This document shows, one piece after another, positions 1-6,925 of a stretch of DNA of 35,035 nt; position 1 is the stretch's first letter; the number at the start of each line of letters is the position of its first letter. Origin of the DNA: JBDRGD01 sp043818095 (lineage in GTDB: Bacteria; Chloroflexota; Dehalococcoidia; Dehalococcoidales; RBG-16-60-22); contig JBDRGD010000020.1 in the NCBI GenBank assembly GCA_043818095.1, positions 1 to 35,035 on the forward strand. The letters are read 5' to 3'. Below the pieces are notes generated by a model. That model was not told the DNA's origin and did no database searches. It saw nothing but the letters and a program-made list of their open reading frames with translations. A program made the position numbers and the translations under genes.

Positions 1-105
1 CAGCTGCTGGACCATCCCCGCCCGCAGGAGCAGCCGGTGGCTGACGGTATCGGCTTCCGCCGGGACTTCCCGCAGTGTCTTTCCGAACAGTCTCGAGACG
101 CGCAA
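1..105 (-). CDS. proS: Prolyl-tRNA synthetase, N-terminal fragment (runs off left edge)
   Basis: The minus strand reads 35 codons in frame to the window edge, starting MRVSRLFGKTLREVPAEADT and continuing VSHRLLLRAGMVQQL. This is the recognisable N-terminus of bacterial prolyl-tRNA synthetase, which charges tRNA-Pro in the cytosol. The start is TTG at 105-103, preceded by a clear GAGGAG ribosome site about 6 bases upstream. That site starts right after the stop of the lipoprotein gene, so the two are probably co-transcribed. In related Dehalococcoidia, as I recall, proS follows ispG directly; here a transporter and a lipoprotein gene intervene. The rest of the enzyme lies outside the window, so catalytic motifs cannot be checked. 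Confidence 0.88.
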   Translation of the reverse strand, partial: MRVSRLFGKTLREVPAEADTVSHRLLLRAGMVQQL

Positions 106-117
106 TTTTTACTCCTC

Positions 118-939
118 TTATCCCAGTTTCGTGGCCAGCCCGTTTACCTCGGCACTTATTCTGTTCAATTCGGCTTCGTGTGCTTCCTTGATTTCTACCA
201 GCTTGTCATACACCGCTTTCAATTTATCGGCGGTACTCTGGCTGGTCGTCCGATTGTGTTCTGCAATAACCTTGTTCACCTCGTCCGCTATCTGGTTTCT
301 GATACCTACTCTTACGTTGTACTCCCGAATCAATTCGTTATGGCTCTTCAATTCCCGGGGGCTATCGAAATACCAGCCCCGGTAGTAGAGGGGGTTCTGA
401 CTCTCCGGGACGACGACGCCGCCGGTAGTCTCCAGCGCCAGGCGCTCCCCGGGGGCGACGTCCGCCAGCACCCAGGCATGATTGCACAGGACGATATCGG
501 ACACCGCCGCATCCACGTCACCCACGGCGATGACGGCGCTGATGCCCTGCGCCTTGAGCATGTTCCATACTTCCGCCGCCATGTCCGAGCAGACAAACAG
601 GTCGTAGGTGCTGTAAACGTGCGTCTCGTGGTACTGCCGGGCGATGTTCGCCGCGGTCTCCGCCGGGGTCTTTCCCGCTAGTTGGTACTGCTTTTCCAGA
701 GCAATCATTTGTGTCTCAAGCTGACTATTCTGTTCCCGCAGTTTCCTAAGCTCCGCCTCCTGCTGTTGTTGTTCAATCATCTGCTGGCTCGTGTCCGCCC
801 GCAGCTCTGCGTTTTGTGACTGCACCTCGGAAATCTGCGCCCGCAGTTCCTCGTACTGTGCCGGAGACACGGCGCAGCCCCCGAGCAGAAAGACAAGAAC
901 AACAGTGAGGGGAATTGCCGATACTTTAAACGACCACAT
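118..939 (-). CDS. Lipoprotein with coiled coil and transglutaminase-like region
   Basis: 273 aa. Residues 1-21 form a lipoprotein signal ending LLGGC, so Cys22 is the probable lipidated residue and the protein is anchored outside the membrane. Residues about 26-88 are Gln/Glu-rich with heptad character (coiled coil). Residues about 97-175 resemble the transglutaminase/peptidase-like fold: FVCSDMA (Cys117), NHAWV (His154) and LALETTGG (Glu170 where an Asp is usual) give a possible Cys-His-acid triad. A second helical segment fills the C-terminus. The ATG at 939 sits only 8 bases after a good -10 box, so the mRNA is probably leaderless. It ends 12 bases before the proS start. Function is unknown; the triad assignment is inference. 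Confidence 0.8.
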   Translation of the reverse strand: MWSFKVSAIPLTVVLVFLLGGCAVSPAQYEELRAQISEVQSQNAELRADTSQQMIEQQQQEAELRKLREQNSQLETQMIALEKQYQLAGKTPAETAANIARQYHETHVYSTYDLFVCSDMAAEVWNMLKAQGISAVIAVGDVDAAVSDIVLCNHAWVLADVAPGERLALETTGGVVVPESQNPLYYRGWYFDSPRELKSHNELIREYNVRVGIRNQIADEVNKVIAEHNRTTSQSTADKLKAVYDKLVEIKEAHEAELNRISAEVNGLATKLG

Positions 940-947
940 TTGCTAAC

Positions 948-976
948 ATCATAATACGCCCTCCGGAGACCGTCAA
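948..976 (-). promoter_or_regulatory. Promoter of the lipoprotein gene (leaderless type)
   Basis: On the minus strand TTGACG (976-971), a 17-base spacer and TATGAT (953-948) form a near-consensus promoter. A start site 6-7 bases downstream falls at about 941, 2-3 bases before the ATG at 939, so there is no room for a Shine-Dalgarno site. Confidence 0.72.
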
Positions 977-991
977 CTCCGGGACGCGGCG

Positions 992-2164
992 CTACTTCCT
1001 CGCGACCAGGAAACAGAACCCCAGCGCCGCCGCCAGCGCCAGCGGCAGGAGCGTCAAGCCGATATCTATCCCCACCAGGGCGCCTACCCCGCCGACAACC
1101 GGGGCACCCACCGCTACCCCCGCCGTCAGCAGCGCGTGAAAGATGCCGTTAGCCGTGCCCCTTTCCGCGGGCAGGGTCCCGTCCGCAATCAGCGCCGAGA
1201 CCGAAGGGAACAGCAGCCCGAAAGCCGCCCCGTACAGCGCCATCGTCAGGGCAATCATCACGAAGGTAGTCACCATGGGCAGGACCACCAGGGACACCGT
1301 CCCCAGGGCTAACCCGGCATAAATCATCTTCAGCCTGCCCACGCGGTCCGAGAGCATGCCGCTGGGAAACTGCAAAGCGATGAAGGTGACGGTAAAAGCC
1401 GCCAGCACAATGCCCACGTGGAAAGCTTCCATCCCGAGGCTTTTCACCCATAGCGGCAGCAGGGTGATGACGCCGCCGAAGGCAAAATACTGGGCGAAAA
1501 TGGCGGTAAAAGATACCAGCAGCACGCCCCGGCTCAGCAGGCTCTTTACCTTGCCGTATTCCTCCCGGAATGAGCCCCTCGCCGCCGCGTCATGGTGCCG
1601 GGGCGCCCGGGGCAGGGAAAGGGCGATAAGCACCCCCCCTGCCGCCATCGCCGCGCCGAAAAAGAAAAGAAAGGGATATCCCAGCCGCGAGACAATCACG
1701 CCGCTCAGTCCGAAGCCGACGAGGTTCGCCATCGCCAGGGACATCCCGTAGAAAGCCATCGTCCTGCCCCGCTGCGTTCCGCCCGCTTTCTCCGCGAAGG
1801 CGGACATGATGGCCGGGCTTTTCAGTCCCCCGCTGAAGCCGTGTACCAGCCGGACCAGCGCCAGGTGCACGGGAAGCCTGACATGAGCGTAGCTGAACAT
1901 GCTGAGCGTGCCCCCCACCAACCCTGCCACCAGCGGCAGCCTGTAGCCCAGCCGGTCGATAAGGCGGCCGGAGAAGATATTGGCGGGGGTGTTCGTCAGG
2001 GAGTAGAGCCCGATAATCAGGCCGATGGCGCCGAGGCCTACCCCCAACGTGGCGGCATAGAGCGCCATCACGGGAAGGACCAGGTTTGTATCCAGAAAGC
2101 TGAGGAAGTTAAGGGCGGAAATGGTCAGCAGCCGGGGCTGCCGGGGGGCGGAATCCTGCTCCAT
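992..2164 (-). CDS. Major facilitator superfamily transporter
   Basis: 390 aa with about twelve hydrophobic segments, the size and layout of an MFS permease. The loop between helices 2 and 3 carries GRLIDRLGYR, and its repeat in the second half is GMLSDRVGRLK; both match MFS motif A. No sequence feature identifies the substrate; a drug or small-metabolite efflux role is the usual guess for this subgroup. The ATG is at 2164; a TATGAT box ends 6 bases upstream, again suggesting a very short or absent leader, though a -35 box is not convincing. It lies between ispG and the lipoprotein gene on the same strand, interrupting the usual ispG-proS neighbourhood. Confidence 0.85.
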   Translation of the reverse strand: MEQDSAPRQPRLLTISALNFLSFLDTNLVLPVMALYAATLGVGLGAIGLIIGLYSLTNTPANIFSGRLIDRLGYRLPLVAGLVGGTLSMFSYAHVRLPVHLALVRLVHGFSGGLKSPAIMSAFAEKAGGTQRGRTMAFYGMSLAMANLVGFGLSGVIVSRLGYPFLFFFGAAMAAGGVLIALSLPRAPRHHDAAARGSFREEYGKVKSLLSRGVLLVSFTAIFAQYFAFGGVITLLPLWVKSLGMEAFHVGIVLAAFTVTFIALQFPSGMLSDRVGRLKMIYAGLALGTVSLVVLPMVTTFVMIALTMALYGAAFGLLFPSVSALIADGTLPAERGTANGIFHALLTAGVAVGAPVVGGVGALVGIDIGLTLLPLALAAALGFCFLVARK

Positions 2165-2219
2165 AGAAGAATCATATCATATCCGGGAGTTTTGGAGTAG
2201 CGGGCAGGCAGCGGCTAAT

Positions 2220-3266
2220 TTAAAGCCCCTCCACCTCCCGCATCAGCGCGGAAAGGAAGTCCTTCTCCGCCACCACCGCCACCTTTTTCCCCTTCTTAAA
2301 GATAACGCCTTTCCCCTTGCCGCAGGCGATGCCCACGTCGGCGTCCATCGCTTCTCCGGGGCCGTTGACCACGCAGCCCATCACCGCCACCTTCACCGGC
2401 TTGGCTATTTTCCGCAGCTCGTCCTCCACCGCCGCCGCCAGCCCGAGGATGTCCGCCTCGGTACGCCCGCAGGTTGGGCAGCTTACCAGCACGGGACCAC
2501 GCGCGCGCAGGTCCAGGCTTTTCAAGATTTCATAGCCGGCGGCCACCTCTTCCGCGGGGGGCGCCGTCAGGGAAACGCGGATGGTATCGCCGATGCCCAG
2601 ATAAAGCAGCGTCCCGATGCCCACCGCGCTGCGGATAACGCCCTGCCGGGGCGTACCCGCCTCCGTGATGCCGACGTGCAGCGGATAAGGCATTTTATCG
2701 GCAATCATGCGGTAGGCGGCAATCGTCGTCGGCACGTCGAAAGCCTTCAGGGAGACCTTTATCAAATCGTAGTCCAGGCTCTCCAGCAGCCGTATCTGCG
2801 CCAGCGCCGCGGCGACCATCCGCCCGGCGACGCTTAAATTGGGGTCGGCGTTTTTCGGGAGGCTGCCCGCGTTCAACCCGATGCGTATCGGCACTTCCCG
2901 CTCCTTCGCCGCCAGGACCACCGCTTTCACTTTCTCCGGCTCCCCGATGTTCCCCGGGTTCAGGCGCAAGCCGTCCGCGCCCGCTGCCAGCGCCATCAGC
3001 GCCAGGCGGTAGTCAAAGTGGATATCCGCCACCAGGGGCAGGTTGATGCCCCTCTTTATCTCCGCCAGCGCCCGCGCCGCCTCCGCGTCCGGCACCGCCA
3101 CCCGCACCAGCTCGCAGCCGCATTCCGCCAGCTCCCGGATTTGCCGGACAGTGGCCCGGACGTCACGGGTGTCCGTCTTCGTCATCGACTGCACAACGAT
3201 AGGCGCACCGCCGCCGATGGTCACGCCGCCGATGCGCACGGCTTTAGAGGGACGGCGCGGCATCAT
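2220..3266 (-). CDS. ispG: 4-hydroxy-3-methylbut-2-enyl-diphosphate synthase (flavodoxin/ferredoxin)
   Basis: 348 aa. IspG reduces methylerythritol cyclodiphosphate to HMBPP in the MEP isoprenoid pathway, using a [4Fe-4S] cluster. The N-terminal TIM barrel begins RIGGVTIGGGAPIVVQSMTKTDT; the C-terminal cluster domain shows CPTCGRTEADI and VMGCVVNGPGEA, which contain the conserved cluster cysteines and the NGPGE signature. I chose ATG 3266 (the first of two adjacent ATGs) because it overlaps the rseP stop as ATGA, has a GGGGAGAG site upstream and gives the family length; the longer open frame upstream is buried in rseP. It is translationally coupled to rseP and lies in the dxr-rseP-ispG operon. 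Confidence 0.95.
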   Translation of the reverse strand: MMPRRPSKAVRIGGVTIGGGAPIVVQSMTKTDTRDVRATVRQIRELAECGCELVRVAVPDAEAARALAEIKRGINLPLVADIHFDYRLALMALAAGADGLRLNPGNIGEPEKVKAVVLAAKEREVPIRIGLNAGSLPKNADPNLSVAGRMVAAALAQIRLLESLDYDLIKVSLKAFDVPTTIAAYRMIADKMPYPLHVGITEAGTPRQGVIRSAVGIGTLLYLGIGDTIRVSLTAPPAEEVAAGYEILKSLDLRARGPVLVSCPTCGRTEADILGLAAAVEDELRKIAKPVKVAVMGCVVNGPGEAMDADVGIACGKGKGVIFKKGKKVAVVAEKDFLSALMREVEGL

Positions 3267-4321
3267 GGAATCAGGCTCTCCCCGGCCATAATGCGCGCGA
3301 TGTCCTGATAGGTAAACAGGAGCATCGCGGTCAGCAGCAGGAAAAAGCCGATGGTATGAATCATGCCTTCGACCCTCGGGGATACCCGCTTGCCGCGCCG
3401 CAGCCACTCCAGCACCACGAAGGCAATCCGCCCGCCGTCCAGCGCGGGCAACGGGAAGAAATTGATGATGGCGAGGTTGATGCTGAAAAAGGCGGCGAAC
3501 TCCAGCAGGGGCCCGATGCCGGCCCGGGCGACCTCCCCCGTCAGCTGGGCCACCCCCACCGGCCCGGCGATAACGAGCGGCGCGGCACCGATAATCATAC
3601 TGATAATCACGTTCTTAAAGAGCACAAAGGTCTCCAGGCACTCCCCTACCCCCATCGGGATGGCCCGCCAGAAGGGGAAGGATTCCCGCACCAGAGCGGG
3701 GTTCTCCAGTCCCACCATAATCCCGGTCGCGCCCTGGTTTGTCGGAGTCCGCCAGCGGGGAACGACGCTGACCGTCGTCACGGCACCATTGTCTTTTTGT
3801 AATATTATGTCAATCTTCTGTCCCAGTTTAAGCTGGATGGCGCGCTGCAAATCGGAGATATTACGCACCGTCCGGCCGTCGATGCTGATAATGCGTTCCC
3901 CGGCAACGATGCCCGCCTGCCCTGCCGGGGACTGGGGTGCCACGTCCTGGACGACCACATCTCCGGAGACGACGTTATGCGGTACCAGGAAAGCGATGCT
4001 GAAAAGCAGGATAGGCAGCAGCGCGTTCATAATGACCCCCGCCGACAGCACGGTGATGCGCACTCCCGCCGGCTTGCTCGCCAGGCTGCCGGATACGCTG
4101 GGGTCTTCCTCCCCCGCCAGCTTAACGAAGCCGCCGAAGGGGACGGCGTTCAGCGAGTAGATAGTCCCGCCTCTTTTAATGCCCCAGAGCCGCGGCGGGA
4201 AACCGAGCCCGAACTCCTCCACCTTCACATGGAAAAGCCGCGCGGTCAGGAAATGCCCGAGCTCATGCACCAGCACGAGGATGAACAGCACCGCTAAAAA
4301 TGAGACAATCGTAAGCCACAT
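3263..4321 (-). CDS. rseP: Site-2 intramembrane zinc metalloprotease with PDZ domain
   Basis: 352 aa. The first membrane helix carries the zinc motif HELGH (residues about 20-24) and the C-terminal part carries NFFPLPALDGGR, the third ligand motif of S2P proteases. A PDZ domain (about residues 115-190, containing SPAGQAGIVAGERIISIDG) sits between. Such enzymes cut membrane-bound anti-sigma factors or signal-peptide remnants. The ATG abuts the dxr stop (TAGATG) and the stop overlaps the ispG start, so the three genes form a tightly coupled operon. No anti-sigma factor partner is visible in the window. Confidence 0.93.
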   Translation of the reverse strand: MWLTIVSFLAVLFILVLVHELGHFLTARLFHVKVEEFGLGFPPRLWGIKRGGTIYSLNAVPFGGFVKLAGEEDPSVSGSLASKPAGVRITVLSAGVIMNALLPILLFSIAFLVPHNVVSGDVVVQDVAPQSPAGQAGIVAGERIISIDGRTVRNISDLQRAIQLKLGQKIDIILQKDNGAVTTVSVVPRWRTPTNQGATGIMVGLENPALVRESFPFWRAIPMGVGECLETFVLFKNVIISMIIGAAPLVIAGPVGVAQLTGEVARAGIGPLLEFAAFFSINLAIINFFPLPALDGGRIAFVVLEWLRRGKRVSPRVEGMIHTIGFFLLLTAMLLFTYQDIARIMAGESLIP

Positions 4322-5461
4322 CTAAATTTCCTTCTCTCCTGCCAAACCCAGGGCTTTCTCCCGCGCCCAGGCGTCTGCTTCCAGAATTTGCTCCAGGGCG
4401 GGCTGCGCGATTACCTGGTGCGCCTCAATCACCGCGGCCACCAGCCGGGCAATGTCCGTGAAGCCGATGCGCCCCTTCAGGAAAAGCGCCACCGCCACCT
4501 CGTCCGCGGCACAGAGCACCGCGGGGCAGGTGCCCCCCTTTTCCCCCGCCGCCATCGCCAGCGGCAGGCACGGGAACCGCTCCCTGTCCGGTTCCGCGAA
4601 GTCCAGGGAATCGATTTTTCCCCAGTCCAGCCGGGGTATCGCGGCGTTCTCCAGTCGGTCCGGATAGGTGAGCGCGTGCTGGATGGGCAGCCTCATGTCC
4701 GGACAGCTCAACTGCGCCTTCACGGCACCGTCCGCGAACTCAACCATGGAATGGACGATGCTCTGCGGGTGCACCAGCACCCGGATGCGGTCGTAAGACA
4801 CGCCAAAGAGCCAGTGCGCCTCGATGGTCTCCAGGCCCTTGTTCATCAGCGTCGCCGAATCGATGGTTACCTTTTTCCCCATGCTCCAGGAAGGGTGCCG
4901 CAGCGCCTGCTCCGGCGTTACCCCCGCCAGCTCCTCCGCGGTGGCGTCCCGGAAAGGCCCCCCGGAGGCGGTCAGGACCAGCTGCGCCAGCGGGCTGCGC
5001 TCTCCCCGGAGGCACTGCCAGATAGCGCTGTGCTCGCTGTCCACCGGCAGGATGCGGGCGCCGCTCCGGGTTACCTCACCGGTAATAATCTCCCCGGCCA
5101 TGACCAGCGACTCCTTGTTCGCCAGCGCAATCTGCTTCCCCGCCCGCGCCGCCGCTAGCACCGGGCGCAGGCCGGCACTCCCCGCGGTGGCGACCACCAC
5201 GCAGTCCACCCCGGGGTGGGCGGCAATCTCCTCCAGTGACAGATTGCGGGCGTTGACTCCGGGCAGGCTCTGCCCGTCGGCACAGCCATAAAACTCCGGG
5301 GCGAATTCGCTTATCTGCCGGGACAGCAGTTCCCGGTTGCTTCCGGCGGCCAGCGCCACGACCCGGAAACGTCCCGGCAGCGCGCGTACCACTTCCAGCG
5401 TCTGCCGCCCGATAGACCCGGTGGCCCCGAGGACGGCGATGTTTTTCACCCGGATAACCAC
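4322..5461 (-). CDS. dxr: 1-deoxy-D-xylulose 5-phosphate reductoisomerase
   Basis: About 379 aa. DXR converts DXP to MEP with NADPH, the committed step of the MEP pathway. Visible motifs are the nucleotide-binding GATGSIG, ANKESLVMAGE, PVDSEHSAIWQ, TASGGPF, the substrate loop HPSWSMGKKVTIDSATLMNK and VHPQSIVHSMVEF. The frame can be opened at TTG 5479, but a perfect TATAAT lies within those first codons (5473-5468), so the TTG would be untranscribed from this promoter. GTG 5461 (leaderless) or GTG 5449 (about a 12-base leader) is more plausible; I give 5461. It is first in the dxr-rseP-ispG operon and divergent from the hydrogenase operon. Confidence 0.93.
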   Translation of the reverse strand: MVIRVKNIAVLGATGSIGRQTLEVVRALPGRFRVVALAAGSNRELLSRQISEFAPEFYGCADGQSLPGVNARNLSLEEIAAHPGVDCVVVATAGSAGLRPVLAAARAGKQIALANKESLVMAGEIITGEVTRSGARILPVDSEHSAIWQCLRGERSPLAQLVLTASGGPFRDATAEELAGVTPEQALRHPSWSMGKKVTIDSATLMNKGLETIEAHWLFGVSYDRIRVLVHPQSIVHSMVEFADGAVKAQLSCPDMRLPIQHALTYPDRLENAAIPRLDWGKIDSLDFAEPDRERFPCLPLAMAAGEKGGTCPAVLCAADEVAVALFLKGRIGFTDIARLVAAVIEAHQVIAQPALEQILEADAWAREKALGLAGEKEI

Positions 5462-5467
5462 GCTTTC

Positions 5468-5473
5468 ATTATA
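5468..5473 (-). promoter_or_regulatory. -10 box of the dxr operon
   Basis: TATAAT on the minus strand ends 6 bases before GTG 5461. The matching -35 position (5496-5491, TTTAAG) is weak. Placement implies a leaderless or near-leaderless dxr message. Confidence 0.5.
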
Positions 5474-5563
5474 GAACAATGATGAGAGGACTTAAACCGG
5501 GAAGCAAAGAACCTACCTCATTCCCTGTGTCCCATCTCCTGCAAAGAAGAAGACGAATATTAT

Positions 5564-5642
5564 CGTTTAAGAGGGGCGAAGCCCTTTCCGGTAACCTTTC
5601 GCGTAAGCCGAGGTCACCGGCGGGTGAAACACCCTGCAAACG
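5564..5642. repeat. Compact three-hairpin inverted-repeat element
   Basis: CGTTT (5564-5568) and AAACG (5638-5642) are complementary and enclose three perfect or near-perfect hairpins. The first is GGGC-GAA-GCCC at 5574-5584. The second is a 9-bp stem, 5588-5596 with 5612-5620, containing one G-T wobble if transcribed. The third is GGGTG-AAA-CACCC at 5622-5634. The whole can fold as a four-way junction on either strand. It lies between the divergent dxr and hydrogenase promoters and would not be transcribed from either. It could be a structured RNA with its own promoter, a dispersed palindromic repeat, or part of a longer dxr leader. No coding potential is seen. Confidence 0.6.
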
Positions 5643-5670
5643 AAGTAATAAAAACCCTGCCCGGGATAGT

Positions 5671-5699
5671 TTGACACATTCAGAGGATGGTGTTAAAAT
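5671..5699 (+). promoter_or_regulatory. Promoter upstream of the hydrogenase-metVF operon
   Basis: Consensus TTGACA at 5671-5676, a 17-base spacer and TAAAAT at 5694-5699. The predicted start is near 5706, about 320 bases before the first hydrogenase codon. This is the best promoter on the plus strand in this gap. Confidence 0.78.
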
Positions 5700-5705
5700 G
5701 CTGGT

Positions 5706-5831
5706 GGCAATCCGAAAATACCTCAGCAAGGCAAGCCTGAGAATCCAAAACGCCGGGTGGCCGAGACTACCGATAACGATGCAGATTAAACGTGCGCGCG
5801 ACGCCAGGACTAACCCTCCTGGCTATTTTTT
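5706..5831 (+). ncRNA. Structured leader or small RNA ending in an intrinsic terminator; family not recognised
   Basis: A transcript from the 5671-5699 promoter would run about 125 bases before the intrinsic terminator at 5803-5831. It contains a local stem CTCAG (5722-5726) with CTGAG (5737-5741) and no plausible ORF with a ribosome site. Promoter plus structured segment plus terminator ahead of an operon is the architecture of a transcription-attenuating riboswitch or leader; an independent small RNA would look the same. I compared it by eye with cobalamin, SAM, THF, c-di-GMP, Moco, NiCo and SRP RNA signatures and found no match. Confidence 0.5.
5803..5831 (+). terminator. Rho-independent terminator in the hydrogenase operon leader
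   Basis: GCCAGGA (5803-5809) pairs perfectly with TCCTGGC (5817-5823) across a 7-base loop, followed by TATTTTTT. It lies about 100 bases downstream of the predicted start and about 195 bases upstream of the hydrogenase start codon. Confidence 0.8.
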
Positions 5832-5906
5832 AACTGGTTACACCTGCCAATCGTCACCCGATTCCCCGATTCACGAGTAAAAGCGGACCAAAAAGTGATA
5901 ACCGGT

Positions 5907-5957
5907 GAGCAGCATTAAAAGCAGCGATTCGGTCAAGATTCCCCGGGCTGCTCTTTT
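5907..5957 (+). promoter_or_regulatory. Second stem-loop with competing pairing partner and T-tract
   Basis: GAGCAGC (5907-5913) is complementary to GCTGCTC (5947-5953), which is followed by TTTT. A second GCAGC at 5921-5925 could pair with the same 3' arm, so two mutually exclusive hairpins are possible. It sits about 70 bases before the hydrogenase start. It may be a second attenuator or a leader fold; the T-tract is short and the loop long, so termination is uncertain. Confidence 0.4.
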
Positions 5958-6024
5958 CTCCCTGCCGATTCTCCCTTCTCCTGCGGGTAGAAGCTGCGCG
6001 CGGTACTAATCTAAGGAGGTGTCT

Positions 6025-6909
6025 ATGGGAAACGCCAAGACCGCGGAGGTCCCCGTAATCTGGGTGCAGTGTGCCAGTTGCACCGGATGCTCCGTCTCCG
6101 TCCTCAACTCGGTGAGCCCCACCATCAAGAATGTCCTCGTGGACGAGGTCATCCCCGGAAAGCACGTCAATCTCCGCTTTCAGGCGACCGTCATGGCCGG
6201 TTCGGGGGACATGGTTATCAAAGCCATGGAGGACACCCAGAAAGAGGTAAAAGGCGGCTACGTCCTCGTGGTCGAGGGTGCTCTCCCCACCGCCGGCAAC
6301 CCCGCCGATTACGGCTCCATCGGGGAGCACGACGGCAAGCCGGTCTCCATGGCGGACCGCGTGGCGAGCCTCGGTAAAGACGCCCTCGCCGTGATTGCCC
6401 TGGGTACCTGCGCCGCTTTCGGCGGCATCGCCGCGGGCAAACCCAATCCCTCCGGGTCCATCGGCGTCCAGGAGCTCTTCCGGCGCCGGAAAATCGCCAC
6501 GCCGCTGGTCAATATCCCCGGCTGCGCCCCCCACCCCGACTGGTTTGTCGGCACCGTCGCCCGTATCCTGCTCCTCGGCCTGCCCGGCGCGGATGAGGTC
6601 GATGATTACGGACGCCCGAAGGCTTTCTACGGGCAGCTGATTCATGAGAACTGCCCCCGCCGCGCTTACTTCGAGGAAGGGAAATTCGCCCGCAAGTTCG
6701 GCGACCCCGGCTGCCTTAACGAGCTCGGCTGCAAGGGCCCGGTAACCTACGCGGACTGCCCCACGAGGCTCTGGAACCACGGCGTCAACTGGTGCATCGG
6801 CAGCGGTTCCCCCTGCATCGGCTGCACGGAACCCGGTTTCCCGGACGCCCTGGCACCATTCTACGTGAAACTGACCGAAGAGGCGACGCCGAATATCGGC
6901 GCCGTCTAG
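6025..6909 (+). CDS. [NiFe] hydrogenase small (Fe-S electron transfer) subunit, cytosolic
   Basis: 294 aa. It carries electrons away from the NiFe site through three clusters. Proximal-cluster ligands are visible as CTGC (Cys19, Cys22), GTCAAFGG (Cys129) and NIPGCAPHPDW (Cys167). The distal set is HENC (His207, Cys210), Cys230 and Cys236. The medial set is Cys245, Cys257, Cys264 and Cys267. Cys257 (in NWC) stands where standard group 1 enzymes have Pro, so the medial cluster is predicted to be [4Fe-4S] rather than [3Fe-4S] (inference). There is no Tat signal (RRxFxK) and no C-terminal membrane helix, so it should be cytosolic although the motifs are group-1-like. The start is ATG 6025 with AAGGAGGT 5 bases upstream; GTG 6019 overlaps that site. 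Confidence 0.95.
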   Translation: MGNAKTAEVPVIWVQCASCTGCSVSVLNSVSPTIKNVLVDEVIPGKHVNLRFQATVMAGSGDMVIKAMEDTQKEVKGGYVLVVEGALPTAGNPADYGSIGEHDGKPVSMADRVASLGKDALAVIALGTCAAFGGIAAGKPNPSGSIGVQELFRRRKIATPLVNIPGCAPHPDWFVGTVARILLLGLPGADEVDDYGRPKAFYGQLIHENCPRRAYFEEGKFARKFGDPGCLNELGCKGPVTYADCPTRLWNHGVNWCIGSGSPCIGCTEPGFPDALAPFYVKLTEEATPNIGAV

Positions 6910-6925
6910 AGAGGAGGATGTACGA

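Noticed and set aside
37..681. Plus-strand open frame of 214 codons opposite the lipoprotein gene
   Set aside because: No ribosome site or recognisable domain. The opposite strand has a signal peptide, coiled coil, good promoter and proS downstream.
5706..5831. Assignment of the leader RNA to a known riboswitch (cobalamin, SAM, THF, c-di-GMP, Moco, NiCo) or SRP RNA
   Set aside because: None of the conserved core strings I know for these classes is present; left unassigned.
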